Assembly: GCA_050184225.1 (NCBI GenBank)
Contig: JBFXAN010000166.1
Span: 1 to 13,787 of the forward strand
Source: JBFXAN01 sp050184225
Lineage (GTDB): Bacteria > Chloroflexota > Dehalococcoidia > CAUJGQ01
Direction: 5' to 3'
DNA: 13,787 bases
Of this stretch, positions 6,140-11,431 are shown one piece after another. The notes beneath the pieces are model-generated. The model did no database searches and was not told the origin of the DNA. It was given only the letters and a program-made list of their open reading frames with translations. The translations under genes were made by a program, and so were the position numbers. Each line of letters opens with the position of its first letter. The stretch's first letter is position 1.

Positions 6140-6403
6140 ACCGACGAGGACGCGCTGCTCGATCGGCGCATGGCCCGTGCCGCGGTGCAGCACCGCACCG
6201 CCTTGATCTGGCTCCAACAGCACGACTATCCCGTCACCTGGGACGGCGTGCGGGTGGCACTGGACACACTCGACCAGCACGAGCCGGGCGTGAGTGGACG
6301 GGAGGGTGACGACGCCGACATCTACCTCGCCCTGGAGACGCTGCTCTGGGCGGCGCAGGGGCCGATCCAGCCGGAGCAGATCGCGCCGCCCCCGGCAGAC
6401 TGA
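6137..6403 (+). CDS. small acidic hypothetical protein, 88 residues
   Basis: ATG 6137 is chosen because a -10 box lies six bases upstream; the longer frame from 6110 would start inside the promoter. The sequence is helical in its first half (LLDRRMARAAVQHRTALIWLQQH), followed by DYPVTWDGVRVALDTL, which could be a winged-helix recognition element. Next comes an acidic loop, then a short helix (ADIYLALETLLWAAQG) and a Pro-rich tail. No signal peptide or metal site. The gene is first in the plus-strand operon and 25 bases ahead of the SRAP gene, so it may regulate or assist that protein. Family not recognised. Confidence 0.6.
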   Translation: MTDEDALLDRRMARAAVQHRTALIWLQQHDYPVTWDGVRVALDTLDQHEPGVSGREGDDADIYLALETLLWAAQGPIQPEQIAPPPAD

Positions 6404-6428
6404 GCCGGGGCACAACGGAGGTGGGAGT

Positions 6429-7232
6429 GTGTGCGGACGAATTGTGCGGGTGCAGGGCGATTTCCCCGGCGACTTCGACGACGCGCGCCGCAGCGGGTCG
6501 AGCGGACCCGATCTCGCGGCCGTGCTGGAGCAATTCTCGGATCGATTCAACATCGCGCCGACGCAGCTCGACGTGATGATCCGCCCGACGCCGCCAGCGG
6601 CCGGTGCGGCGCCCACGGCTGCCGACATCGAGGAGCTGGAGCCGGGGGAGCAGGACCGGATCGTGCCGCAGGGGACCCGGCAGGCGGTGCCCTCGGTCTG
6701 GGGACTGATTCCGGGTTGGGCCAGGGATCGGACGATGGCGGGCAAGACGTTCAATGCCCGATCAGAGACGCTCATGGAGAAGCCATCGTTTCGGGGACTG
6801 GTCGCACGACATCGCTGCATTATTCCCGTCTCCGGCTTCTATGAGTGGTCCGGCACGGGTAAGTCCAAGCAGCCGCGATATTTCCACCGCGCCGACGGCC
6901 GACCGCTCGCGCTCGCCGGCCTCTGGACGACGTGGCGCGATCCCACGACGGGCGAGGCGGTGACGAGTCACACGATTATCACCACGCAGGCCAATGGGAT
7001 GATCGCCGCCTACCATCAGCGGATGCCGGTCGTACTGGACGACGCCGGCGTGGCACTCTGGCTCGACCCGACCGTCACCGACCCCGGCGTCGTCCTGCCC
7101 CTGCTCGCACCAGCGCCCGACGATCTGCTGACCGCGCATCGGGTGAGCGACGAGGTCAACAACGCCCGCAACGACGGCCCGCAGTTGATCTTGCCGCTCG
7201 ACGGCGATGAGCCGTCCGCTCCGGATAACTGA
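6429..7232 (+). CDS. SRAP-family abasic-site-binding protein (YedK/HMCES-like)
   Basis: 267 residues from GTG 6429; GGAGG at 6417-6421 and the required Cys at position 2 fix this start. SRAP proteins remove the initiator Met and use the N-terminal Cys2 to form a thiazolidine crosslink to abasic sites in single-stranded DNA. The family signature is complete: VCGRI at the start, FNIAPTQ, TFNARSET (N109, R111), IIPVSGFYEW (E139), and AYHQRMPVVL (H196), matching the YedK residues C2, N75, R77, E105 and H160. An insertion of about 25 residues rich in Pro/Ala and acidic residues follows the APTQ motif. In a mobile element, SRAP could protect transferred or replicating single strands, or help with SOS damage; that is inference from context. 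Confidence 0.93.
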   Translation: MCGRIVRVQGDFPGDFDDARRSGSSGPDLAAVLEQFSDRFNIAPTQLDVMIRPTPPAAGAAPTAADIEELEPGEQDRIVPQGTRQAVPSVWGLIPGWARDRTMAGKTFNARSETLMEKPSFRGLVARHRCIIPVSGFYEWSGTGKSKQPRYFHRADGRPLALAGLWTTWRDPTTGEAVTSHTIITTQANGMIAAYHQRMPVVLDDAGVALWLDPTVTDPGVVLPLLAPAPDDLLTAHRVSDEVNNARNDGPQLILPLDGDEPSAPDN

Positions 7233-7390
7233 CGGTCAGCCGACCCGCGATCGCAGATACACCAGGAGCACGCAATCAACCACCAGTCCATCGCGCCGAT
7301 ATTGCTCACGGCGTCTTGTTGTTGCGTTTTCCTATCGTTTGTGTTTGGATAGCCCGGACGGTTCACCCCAGTTTCGGATGGGAGGAACAC

Positions 7391-8074
7391 ATGTCTCTCG
7401 GATACCGAATAGCGGCGATCGTCGGGTTGGTGATCGTCGCGCTGGCAGCACACGGTCCGGCGGTCAGCGCCCAGGCACCGGAGGGGTGGCAGCACGTCGC
7501 GCGGGTGATCGACGGCGATACGGTCGAGCTGGACGACGGTACCCGTGTCCGGTTGTTCGGCGTGTCAGCGCCGGAACTCAATCAGCGCTGCGGTCCCGAG
7601 GCTCGCGACGTGCTCGCGGGGATGCTCGCCGACCGCGAGCGCGGTAACAACGTCTATCTCGAGTACGGCCCGCGCCAGCTCGACGATTTCGACCGGACCC
7701 TGGGCTACCTCTGGGTCAACGACGGTGGTGAGGACTGGTCACTGATCGATGAGTGGCTGGTGCTCCTTGGCTACGGCGAGGCGTGGACCGACGACGGGCA
7801 ATACCGGGATCGGATCGTTGTGGCCGAGGAGCAGGCGGTGCGCGACGGCGCCGGGTGCCTCTGGGCCGGTCGATCTACGCCAGCAGCGACGGCCGCACCC
7901 GTAGCACCGCCACCACCGCCGTCGAACTGTCATCCCAGCTACCCAACCGTCTGTCTGCCCTATCCGCCGGACCTCGACTGCGGCCAGATTTCCGCGCGGC
8001 GGTTTGCCGTGTTGCCGCCGGACCCGCACCGGCTCGATGCGGACAACGACGGCATTGGGTGTGAGTCAGGCTGA
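7391..8074 (+). CDS. secreted thermonuclease (SNase family) with Excalibur-like C-terminus
   Basis: 227 residues from ATG 7391, five bases after GGAGG (7381-7385). A signal peptide spans about residues 1-28 (IAAIVGLVIVALAAHGPAVSA, cleavage near AQA). The staphylococcal-nuclease core follows: VIDGDTVEL (calcium ligands D41 and D43), RVRLFGVSAPE (R54, E62), and DFDRTLGYLWV (R102). R54, E62 and R102 correspond to the catalytic R35, E43 and R87. After a Pro/Ala linker, residues about 179-227 form a Cys-containing module that ends DADNDGIGCE, the Excalibur-type calcium-binding signature. The enzyme should hydrolyse DNA or RNA outside the membrane. Export of a nuclease by a mobile element suggests degrading extracellular or entering DNA, or scavenging. 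A 158-base gap separates it from the SRAP gene, so it may have its own promoter. Confidence 0.9.
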   Translation: MSLGYRIAAIVGLVIVALAAHGPAVSAQAPEGWQHVARVIDGDTVELDDGTRVRLFGVSAPELNQRCGPEARDVLAGMLADRERGNNVYLEYGPRQLDDFDRTLGYLWVNDGGEDWSLIDEWLVLLGYGEAWTDDGQYRDRIVVAEEQAVRDGAGCLWAGRSTPAATAAPVAPPPPPSNCHPSYPTVCLPYPPDLDCGQISARRFAVLPPDPHRLDADNDGIGCESG

Positions 8075-8089
8075 GCGATGGCGGATGCG

Positions 8090-8136
8090 CGCCGCGCCGT
8101 TTCTGGACAGGGATGGCATTCCAAAACGGCGCGGCG
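8090..8136 (+). terminator. terminator-like hairpin after the nuclease gene
   Basis: 13-base perfect arms (8090-8102, CGCCGCGCCGTTT; 8124-8136, its complement) around a 21-base loop, starting 15 bases after the nuclease stop. No T-run follows, so it would be an imperfect intrinsic terminator or an mRNA-stabilising structure. Confidence 0.5.
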
Positions 8137-8169
8137 TCATGCCCCCGTTCCCCTCGTTGTGTAGTCTGT

Positions 8170-8182
8170 CGTGTGTCACACG
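8170..8182. promoter_or_regulatory. CGTGTG-T-CACACG palindrome
   Basis: Perfect 13-bp palindrome in the 184-base gap between the nuclease gene and the 82-residue gene. A possible -10 box, TAAAGT (8219-8224), lies downstream, but I see no convincing -35. Possible operator for the two zinc-protein genes that follow. Confidence 0.4.
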
Positions 8183-8258
8183 GAAATCAAGCCGTACCGC
8201 GTGCAATGCCGATACGGGTAAAGTGTGAACGATCCACGGACCACAACCGGAGCGACTG

Positions 8259-8507
8259 ATGCGCCTCCTGCTCGCCTCTCTCTACCGCGCCGAGTACAAG
8301 GCATTGATCGCCGCCGAGGGTATCGCGCTCGATGTGGCGCCGGACATCGTCGAGATCAAGTGCCCGCGTTGTGAAGCGGTCTACGTCGCCGACCTTGCAC
8401 CCGATGAGGAACCGTGGGATCTCGAAGCACTGGAGTGGCAGGCACTGGTGCAGCTCGACGGAGAGTGTCCTGATCACGCACATGCCTTCACGGTGGGATT
8501 GGTATGA
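8259..8507 (+). CDS. small putative zinc-ribbon protein, 82 residues
   Basis: ATG 8259, preceded by a modest CGGAG (8248-8252). After a helical start (MRLLLASLYRAEYKALIAAEG), the sequence has CPRC (C35, C38) and a distant CPDH (C70, H73). This gives a plausible CxxC...CxxH zinc site, with an acidic helical stretch between (DLAPDEEPWDLEALEWQ). No signal peptide. The stop overlaps the next gene's start as ATGA, so the two are translated together. Function not recognised; small zinc-ribbon proteins in mobile elements are often nucleic-acid-binding or adaptor proteins. Confidence 0.6.
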   Translation: MRLLLASLYRAEYKALIAAEGIALDVAPDIVEIKCPRCEAVYVADLAPDEEPWDLEALEWQALVQLDGECPDHAHAFTVGLV

Positions 8508-8815
8508 TGTCCGCACCATGGCCGCCCTTGCGCCCGTCCGTCTGTCGGGTCTGCGGCGTCACCGTCTTCAGCCAGCAACCGCGACGGTACTGTAGCGACC
8601 GCTGCACCGCTCAGACCAAGCGCCGACCACCGCCGCGCCGGCCGGCGCGGCGGTGTGCAACTTGCGGCACCGGGATCGCGCCGGGGGTGCGTCGTCGCTA
8701 CTGCTCGGACGACTGCCAGGCGATCGGCGAGCCGGCAGCGCGCGCCAAGGCCGCGGCCCGACGGGCGCGGTCGCGTGGCAAGTTTACGCTGGCGCGTGCC
8801 GTGGATGGCGCGTAG
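8504..8815 (+). CDS. protein with two matched zinc-finger units, 103 residues
   Basis: Starts at ATG 8504 (or the adjacent ATG 8507), overlapping the previous stop. It contains two near-copies of one Cys4 unit: C14-x2-C17-x12-C30-x3-C34 (ending RRYCSDRC) and C51-x2-C54-x12-C67-x3-C71 (ending RRYCSDDC). The identical spacing points to an internal duplication. A Pro/Arg-rich linker separates them, and the tail is a basic helix (ARAKAAARRARSRGK). Such CxxC...YCSxxC units are seen in phage and plasmid proteins near HNH nucleases, but no HNH motif is present here. Probably binds nucleic acid. Confidence 0.7.
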   Translation: MMSAPWPPLRPSVCRVCGVTVFSQQPRRYCSDRCTAQTKRRPPPRRPARRCATCGTGIAPGVRRRYCSDDCQAIGEPAARAKAAARRARSRGKFTLARAVDGA

Positions 8816-8957
8816 GTCGCATCTCTCAAGCCCTCCGCCCACCACGGGGACTCCTTCATCCTCCGCACTGTCGCGCACACACCATTGGTCGATGGACGAT
8901 CGCCCCCATTGGGAGTCGGAACGGTCCAGCAGGCGATGGCGACCTGGTGAACACGGA
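8816..8957. other. convergent intergenic stretch, nothing clear
   Basis: The 142 bases between the convergent genes ending at 8815 and 8958 contain only short weak inverted repeats and no convincing terminator or gene. Confidence 0.4.
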
Positions 8958-9239
8958 TCAATGGAGCCACGATCGAGACGCCTCTCGCACAAACGTCACC
9001 GCGTAGACCTGCGGTTGCCGATGCGTCTTCGCCACTCGCCAGCCCACATCGCGCCAGGCGTGCGCCGGCCAGGTCCGCGGATAGTTGCGCCAGAAATCCG
9101 ATGAGGTCGCCGTCGCCGGCAGTGACGTCCCAAGGATCGCCTCGATCTCTGTCAGCGTCAGTGTGACGTGGTCATCGGTCACCTGTGCCAGGTACGCAGT
9201 CAAGGGATCGTACTTGCGAGGACCAGACCAGCGGGGCAT
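8958..9239 (-). CDS. DUF7662-like protein, 93 residues
   Basis: I chose ATG 9239 because TAGACT lies exactly six bases upstream (leaderless layout) and no ribosome site is present. GTG 9245 would sit directly on the -10 box. The body matches, from memory, a compact domain with the pattern KYDPL..YL, then LTLTEIEAILGTSLPATA, then a Trp/Asn segment (FWRNYPRTWPAHAWRDVGWRV) and a final VYAVTFVR strand. I know this domain from many bacterial hypotheticals, alone or fused to nuclease-like proteins; its activity is not established. The gene stands alone on its strand between two plus-oriented units and the hairpin-rich gap. Confidence 0.75.
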   Translation of the reverse strand: MPRWSGPRKYDPLTAYLAQVTDDHVTLTLTEIEAILGTSLPATATSSDFWRNYPRTWPAHAWRDVGWRVAKTHRQPQVYAVTFVREASRSWLH

Positions 9240-9251
9240 AGCCACAGTCTA
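9237..9251 (-). promoter_or_regulatory. -10 box for a second leaderless transcript
   Basis: On the minus strand, TAGACT (9251-9246) is followed by six bases (GTGGCT) and ATG 9239-9237. This matches the TACACT-N6-ATG arrangement at 6125-6139. A -35 such as CTGGAC about 16 bases further upstream is possible but weak. Confidence 0.6.
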
Positions 9252-9353
9252 CCGAGTCGGGCCTCCCGTCCAGTCGCGCTGACGGTCGAGCGACAACACC
9301 TGTTACCGAACTGTAATGAATGAGAACGTTTCCTATGGCGATGGTCTGGTCAG

Positions 9354-9366
9354 TGAACGATGTTCA
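9354..9366. promoter_or_regulatory. TGAAC-GAT-GTTCA palindrome
   Basis: Perfect 5-base half-sites (9354-9358 and 9362-9366) around GAT, upstream of the hairpin array and in a locally AT-richer stretch (about 9300-9380). Plausible operator for whatever is transcribed from this gap; no gene follows directly. Confidence 0.4.
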
Positions 9367-9380
9367 TCTGGTTAACTCAT

Positions 9381-9561
9381 CATGGGCGTCCTGCCGGCGC
9401 CCATGTCCCTCTCCAGGCCGCCCGGCGCGCCCTCCTCCATCTCCTGTCGCGCCGGGCGGCCTCACGCGCTGCGGGTCCGGCTGGCCCTGGTCGGGAGCGC
9501 ACCGGTCGGACCCGCAGTCTATCCTCATGCTCGGTGGAGCGCCGCACAGCCTCTCCCGAGC
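9381..9561. ncRNA. array of four consecutive GC-rich hairpins, candidate structured RNA or DNA site
   Basis: Four stem-loops follow each other with little unpaired sequence. First, 9381-9390 pairs with 9396-9405 (CATGGGCGTC type, one wobble, 5-base loop). Second, 9415-9429 pairs with 9448-9462 (15 bp perfect, 18-base loop). Third, 9469-9479 pairs with 9507-9517 (11 bp perfect). Fourth, 9529-9534 pairs with 9556-9561 (GCTCGG/CCGAGC), with an inner GAG/CTC pair. Frames crossing the region look random (Pro/Arg/Ser-rich, no motif or ribosome site), so it appears non-coding. Direction cannot be fixed. It could be a mobile-element RNA, an origin of transfer, or a single-strand origin; chance stems are easier in GC-rich DNA, but four in a row is unusual. 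Confidence 0.45.
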
Positions 9562-9650
9562 GCCGACCGTCGATGGACCCTCCAGAAGTGAACGAGCGTT
9601 AGTGCTGTGATAGGCTCGGTGGGCATGCAGGACTGCCGCCTTCATGCACC

Positions 9651-9684
9651 GGTGCCGGGAGCGCGGCCATCGCGTCCCGGCACC
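9651..9684 (-). terminator. hairpin downstream of the minus-strand operon
   Basis: 10-base perfect arms GGTGCCGGGA (9651-9660) and TCCCGGCACC (9675-9684), with a possible inner GCG/CGC pair. It lies 64 bases beyond the stop of the last minus-strand gene (9748), in the position of an operon end, but without a T-run. Confidence 0.45.
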
Positions 9685-9687
9685 TTC

Positions 9688-9726
9688 GTTTGCCTGGCAC
9701 CGGGTTTGCCTAGCACCGGCCGGTGC
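9688..9726. repeat. 16-bp tandem repeat joined to a 14-bp palindrome
   Basis: GTTTGCCTGGCACCGG (9688-9703) is followed without a gap by GTTTGCCTAGCACCGG (9704-9719), one mismatch. The second copy runs into the perfect palindrome GCACCGG-CCGGTGC (9713-9726). Iteron-like or protein-binding; only two copies are present. Confidence 0.6.
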
Positions 9727-9747
9727 ACATGCCGTGCCTCGGCCTTG

Positions 9748-9918
9748 TTACCTGGTGCGGCGTCGCACGCACGGCAGGCAGTTGCACCGGAGCCGCGGCC
9801 GGTCCGCCCGATGGCCGCACGCGCACCACGGGATGCCGACCCGGTTGAGCTCGCCGCACCACGAGCATTCGATCCAGGTGGCGCCGGTTGCATCGGTCAC
9901 ATCAAACGGGGCGTTCAT
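9748..9918 (-). CDS. small Cys-rich zinc-binding protein, 56 residues
   Basis: ATG 9918 overlaps the upstream gene's TGA as ATGA. Seven Cys in 33 residues: C18, C21 (ECSWCG), C32, C34 (WCACGH), C45, C47, C50 (RCNCLPC), followed by a basic tail VRRRTR. The first four form a treble-clef or ribbon-like zinc site (WIECSWCGELN...PWCACG); the remaining three may hold a second metal. Cytosolic, no signal peptide. Last gene of a four-gene overlapping operon; probably binds nucleic acid or acts as an adaptor. Confidence 0.65.
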   Translation of the reverse strand: MNAPFDVTDATGATWIECSWCGELNRVGIPWCACGHRADRPRLRCNCLPCVRRRTR

Positions 9919-10319
9919 GATGCCACCGCCGGCGTCTGTGTCCAGGGCGCTTCCTCGTAGCCGAGCAAGACGCGGATCAGGCCGGCGCGAAACCGCTCGC
10001 ACCACTGCTGGGCCGGACTCCCCTGCCAGTCTGGTAGCTCGCAGGACTGATACTCGTAACAATCCAGCGCCTTGAGCGCCTCAACCGCCGTCATCCGCTC
10101 GACGAGCCGTGAGTATTGATATGACTTAGCCGGATCGTCTCGCTGGTAGCAGTAGGAGACGCTTCGAACATTCGCGTCATGGAGCATCTGGCCCAGATCG
10201 CGCGGCTCCAGTTCGACGTGCTGTGACCGATACCAGTGACCGGCCTTATCGCGTGGGCCGTGCAGTGCCGTCGCGACGATGCGATTGATGTGATAGCTGC
10301 CGACGATGAAGGCTGACAT
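9915..10319 (-). CDS. conserved mobile-element hypothetical protein, 134 residues
   Basis: ATG 10319 follows GAGGAA by seven bases; the frame extends further upstream, but only as a shadow of the zinc-ribbon gene. The sequence MSAFIVGSYHINRIV, then LGQMLHDANVRSVSYCYQ, then VEALKALDCYEYQSCELPDWQGS and LLGYEEAPW looks like a family I recall from actinobacterial phages and cyanobacteria, with a characteristic YEYQSCE core (residues 88-94). I know no assigned activity. No membrane segment or metal-site pattern. It overlaps the following zinc-finger gene by four bases and the preceding gene by 74 bases. Confidence 0.7.
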   Translation of the reverse strand: MSAFIVGSYHINRIVATALHGPRDKAGHWYRSQHVELEPRDLGQMLHDANVRSVSYCYQRDDPAKSYQYSRLVERMTAVEALKALDCYEYQSCELPDWQGSPAQQWCERFRAGLIRVLLGYEEAPWTQTPAVAS

Positions 10320-10473
10320 GATGTGATTCCTCACCGGTAATTGCCCAAACCGGCCACGCCTGCGTGAACAGTGACCGGCACACGGAGCACTCGAAACAGA
10401 GGATGGTGGCGTAGCGGGCGCGGAGGCGGGTTGCCCCGCCACAGCGCCGGCACGCGGGATTGAGGCGGCTCAT
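10246..10473 (-). CDS. small zinc-ribbon protein with a tail overlapping the next gene
   Basis: 75 residues from ATG 10473, which overlaps the upstream stop as TGATG (GTG 10476 is an alternative). The first 40 residues are a clear zinc ribbon: C8-x2-C11 (CRRCGG), then C26-x2-C29-x2-C32 (CFECSVC). The rest (about EESHHVSLHRRQLSHQSHRRDG) is His/Arg/Ser-rich and, over its last 74 bases, lies in another frame of the next gene. That tail looks like read-through past an ancestral stop and is probably not conserved. Likely nucleic-acid-binding or adaptor protein. Confidence 0.6.
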   Translation of the reverse strand: MSRLNPACRRCGGATRLRARYATILCFECSVCRSLFTQAWPVWAITGEESHHVSLHRRQLSHQSHRRDGTARPTR

Positions 10474-10715
10474 CACGCCACCGCCGCGAGGCTGGCCGAC
10501 CGTGGCGTGACACGCACACGCGGCTTACCGGCGAGGCCCGCCCGGACGGACTTGATGTGCCAGCAGCGGCCGCGCGTCTTCGGGAACTCGCTGGCCTTGC
10601 AATTGCAGGAGAGGATGCCGGTCGGTGACGGGGCGCTGACGGTGTATTCGGTGCCGGCGTCGGTGGCGCTGGGGACGGTCCAGGTGATCGAGCGGATGAT
10701 ACAATCGGTCTGCAT
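10473..10715 (-). CDS. SWIM-type zinc-finger protein, 80 residues
   Basis: ATG 10715, eight bases after GGAAG. After a strand-rich N-terminus (IIRSITWTVPSATDAGTEYTVSAPS), the sequence has SCNCKASEFPKTRGRCWHIKSV. This is the SWIM signature CxC-x(n)-CxH, with C37, C39, C51 and H53. SWIM domains occur in transposases, SWI2/SNF2 proteins and MEKK1, where they bind DNA or proteins; here the domain stands alone with a short basic tail. It is the first gene of the minus operon and is read from a well-formed promoter about 130 bases upstream. A long leader carries a hairpin. Confidence 0.8.
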   Translation of the reverse strand: MQTDCIIRSITWTVPSATDAGTEYTVSAPSPTGILSCNCKASEFPKTRGRCWHIKSVRAGLAGKPRVRVTPRSASLAAVA

Positions 10716-10741
10716 CGGGAAGCTTCCTTTCCTGGTGCTCT

Positions 10742-10773
10742 GCCCGCTTCGGTGCTGGAACACCGGGGCGGGC
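10742..10773 (-). promoter_or_regulatory. leader hairpin of the SWIM operon
   Basis: Arms 10742-10754 and 10761-10773 form GCCCGC/GCGGGC and CGGTG/CACCG stems around a 6-base loop, with two mismatches between them in minus-strand RNA. Upstream, an unused-looking GGAGG five to nine bases before ATG 10803 opens a frame that runs through the leader into the SWIM gene out of frame. The leader could therefore be translated or attenuated. Confidence 0.35.
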
Positions 10774-10820
10774 TTCGTGCTGTCTGGCCAGCCCTGCCGG
10801 CATATCCTCCTTACACTTAG

Positions 10821-10849
10821 ATATTACAGACGTTAGGAATAACTGTCAT
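10821..10849 (-). promoter_or_regulatory. promoter of the SWIM operon
   Basis: On the minus strand, ATGACA (10849-10844) and TAATAT (10826-10821) are separated by 17 bases. The spacer consists of the first 28-bp repeat, so the bound regulator would occlude polymerase. A transcript would begin near 10814. Confidence 0.65.
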
Positions 10850-10861
10850 TACTGAGTTCTC

Positions 10862-10867
10862 TATACT
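10862..10867 (+). promoter_or_regulatory. possible -10 box of the excisionase-like gene
   Basis: TATACT matches the consensus at five of six positions and would start RNA near 10874, inside the CGATGC palindrome and ahead of the second 28-bp repeat. No good -35 is visible at the right distance, which may indicate activator dependence. TACAGT at 10924 is an alternative, but transcription from it would remove the ribosome site. Confidence 0.35.
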
Positions 10868-10939
10868 GCGATGCACCAGCATCGGTCGTGTCTATAGATA
10901 TTCCCGACGTTCGGAACATCTGATACAGTGGAGGCGAGC

Positions 10940-11143
10940 ATGGAGGATCGGCCGATGGTGACGGTAACGGAGGCGGCGGCTGTCCTTGGCGTGACCGCCG
11001 CGGCGGTGGCCAAGCGCCTACAACGCGGCGAAATGCGTGGTGTGAAAGTCAATCCGCGTCTGTGGCTGATCCCGGCTGAAGAAGTTGACCGGTGGCGGAC
11101 GATCGGGAAGTTGAAGCCGGGGCCGAAGCCGCGGCGTGATTGA
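10940..11143 (+). CDS. excisionase/MerR-like HTH protein, 67 residues
   Basis: ATG 10940, five bases after GGAGG (10930-10934). Residues 7-53 form the winged-HTH of the excisionase/MerR-N type: VTVTEAAAVLGVTAAAVAKRLQRGEMRGVKV, then RLWLIPAEEVDRW. The tail is basic (KLKPGPKPRRD). Small proteins of this fold act as recombination directionality factors or as transcription regulators. It faces the SWIM operon across a promoter region with 28-bp repeats, which makes autoregulation likely, and it lies 2 kb from the integrase. A DNA-invertase partner role cannot be excluded. Converges on the next gene with only nine bases between them. Confidence 0.8.
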   Translation: MEDRPMVTVTEAAAVLGVTAAAVAKRLQRGEMRGVKVNPRLWLIPAEEVDRWRTIGKLKPGPKPRRD

Positions 11144-11152
11144 CGACGCCGG

Positions 11153-11377
11153 TTAGCACTCCATTGGAGCCGCCGCGTGGTCGTCGCGCCACCGGCCGAG
11201 GACAGCACCATAGTGGGCAACCGCCGCCGGCGTGAACCGAGGCTCGCCGTTCACGACGCGGACCGGTGGCAGATATCCAAGCCGAACGGCTTCGCGGACG
11301 GTCGCCTGCAAGAGCCCCAAGCGCGCCGCGACCTCTGCCAAGGAAAGCTCTGCCGCAGTGTTATCCGGGGTGATCAT
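11153..11377 (-). CDS. second excisionase/MerR-like HTH protein, 74 residues
   Basis: ATG 11377, nine bases after GGAGG. Residues 11-55 read LSLAEVAARLGLLQATVREAVRLGYLPPVRVVNGEPRFTPAAVAHY, a MerR/excisionase-like winged HTH with the typical GYLPPVR wing region. The tail is charged (GRWRDDHAAAPMEC). Its promoter carries a GTTAC/GTAAC inverted repeat. It faces the 67-residue HTH protein tail to tail. Either could be the directionality factor and the other a repressor, as in other integrative elements with two small HTH genes. Confidence 0.75.
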   Translation of the reverse strand: MITPDNTAAELSLAEVAARLGLLQATVREAVRLGYLPPVRVVNGEPRFTPAAVAHYGAVLGRWRDDHAAAPMEC

Positions 11378-11394
11378 CGTGGCGCACCTCCGTC

Positions 11395-11431
11395 GTTACC
11401 ATGTTGTAACCATAGGGGTAGTGCCTGACAA
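11395..11431 (-). promoter_or_regulatory. promoter with overlapping GTTAC-N6-GTAAC operator
   Basis: On the minus strand, TTGTCA (11431-11426) and TACAAC (11408-11403) have a 17-base spacer. The inverted repeat GTTAC (11395-11399)/GTAAC (11406-11410) covers the -10 box and start point. The leader would be about 19 bases and contain the GGAGG. Negative autoregulation is likely. Confidence 0.65.

Larger units (their letters stand above)
10818..10922. repeat. two 28-bp operator-like repeats in a divergent promoter region
   Basis: Copies at 10818-10845 and 10895-10922 match at 23 of 28 positions, sharing TAGATATT, GACGTT, GGAA and CTG blocks. The first fills the spacer of the minus-strand promoter; the second lies in the leader of the plus-strand HTH gene. 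Between them lies a separate palindrome, CGATGC-ACCA-GCATCG (10869-10884). The layout suggests control of both divergent units by one dimeric regulator. Confidence 0.75.

Noticed and set aside
9320..9645. Open frames of 93-96 codons on both strands across the hairpin array
   Set aside because: Low-complexity Pro/Arg/Ser composition, no ribosome site, no recognisable motif; the inverted repeats explain the long frames on both strands.
10924..10929. TACAGT as the -10 box of the excisionase-like gene
   Set aside because: Transcription would start after the GGAGG and at the wrong distance from ATG for a leaderless mRNA, and the -35 is poor.
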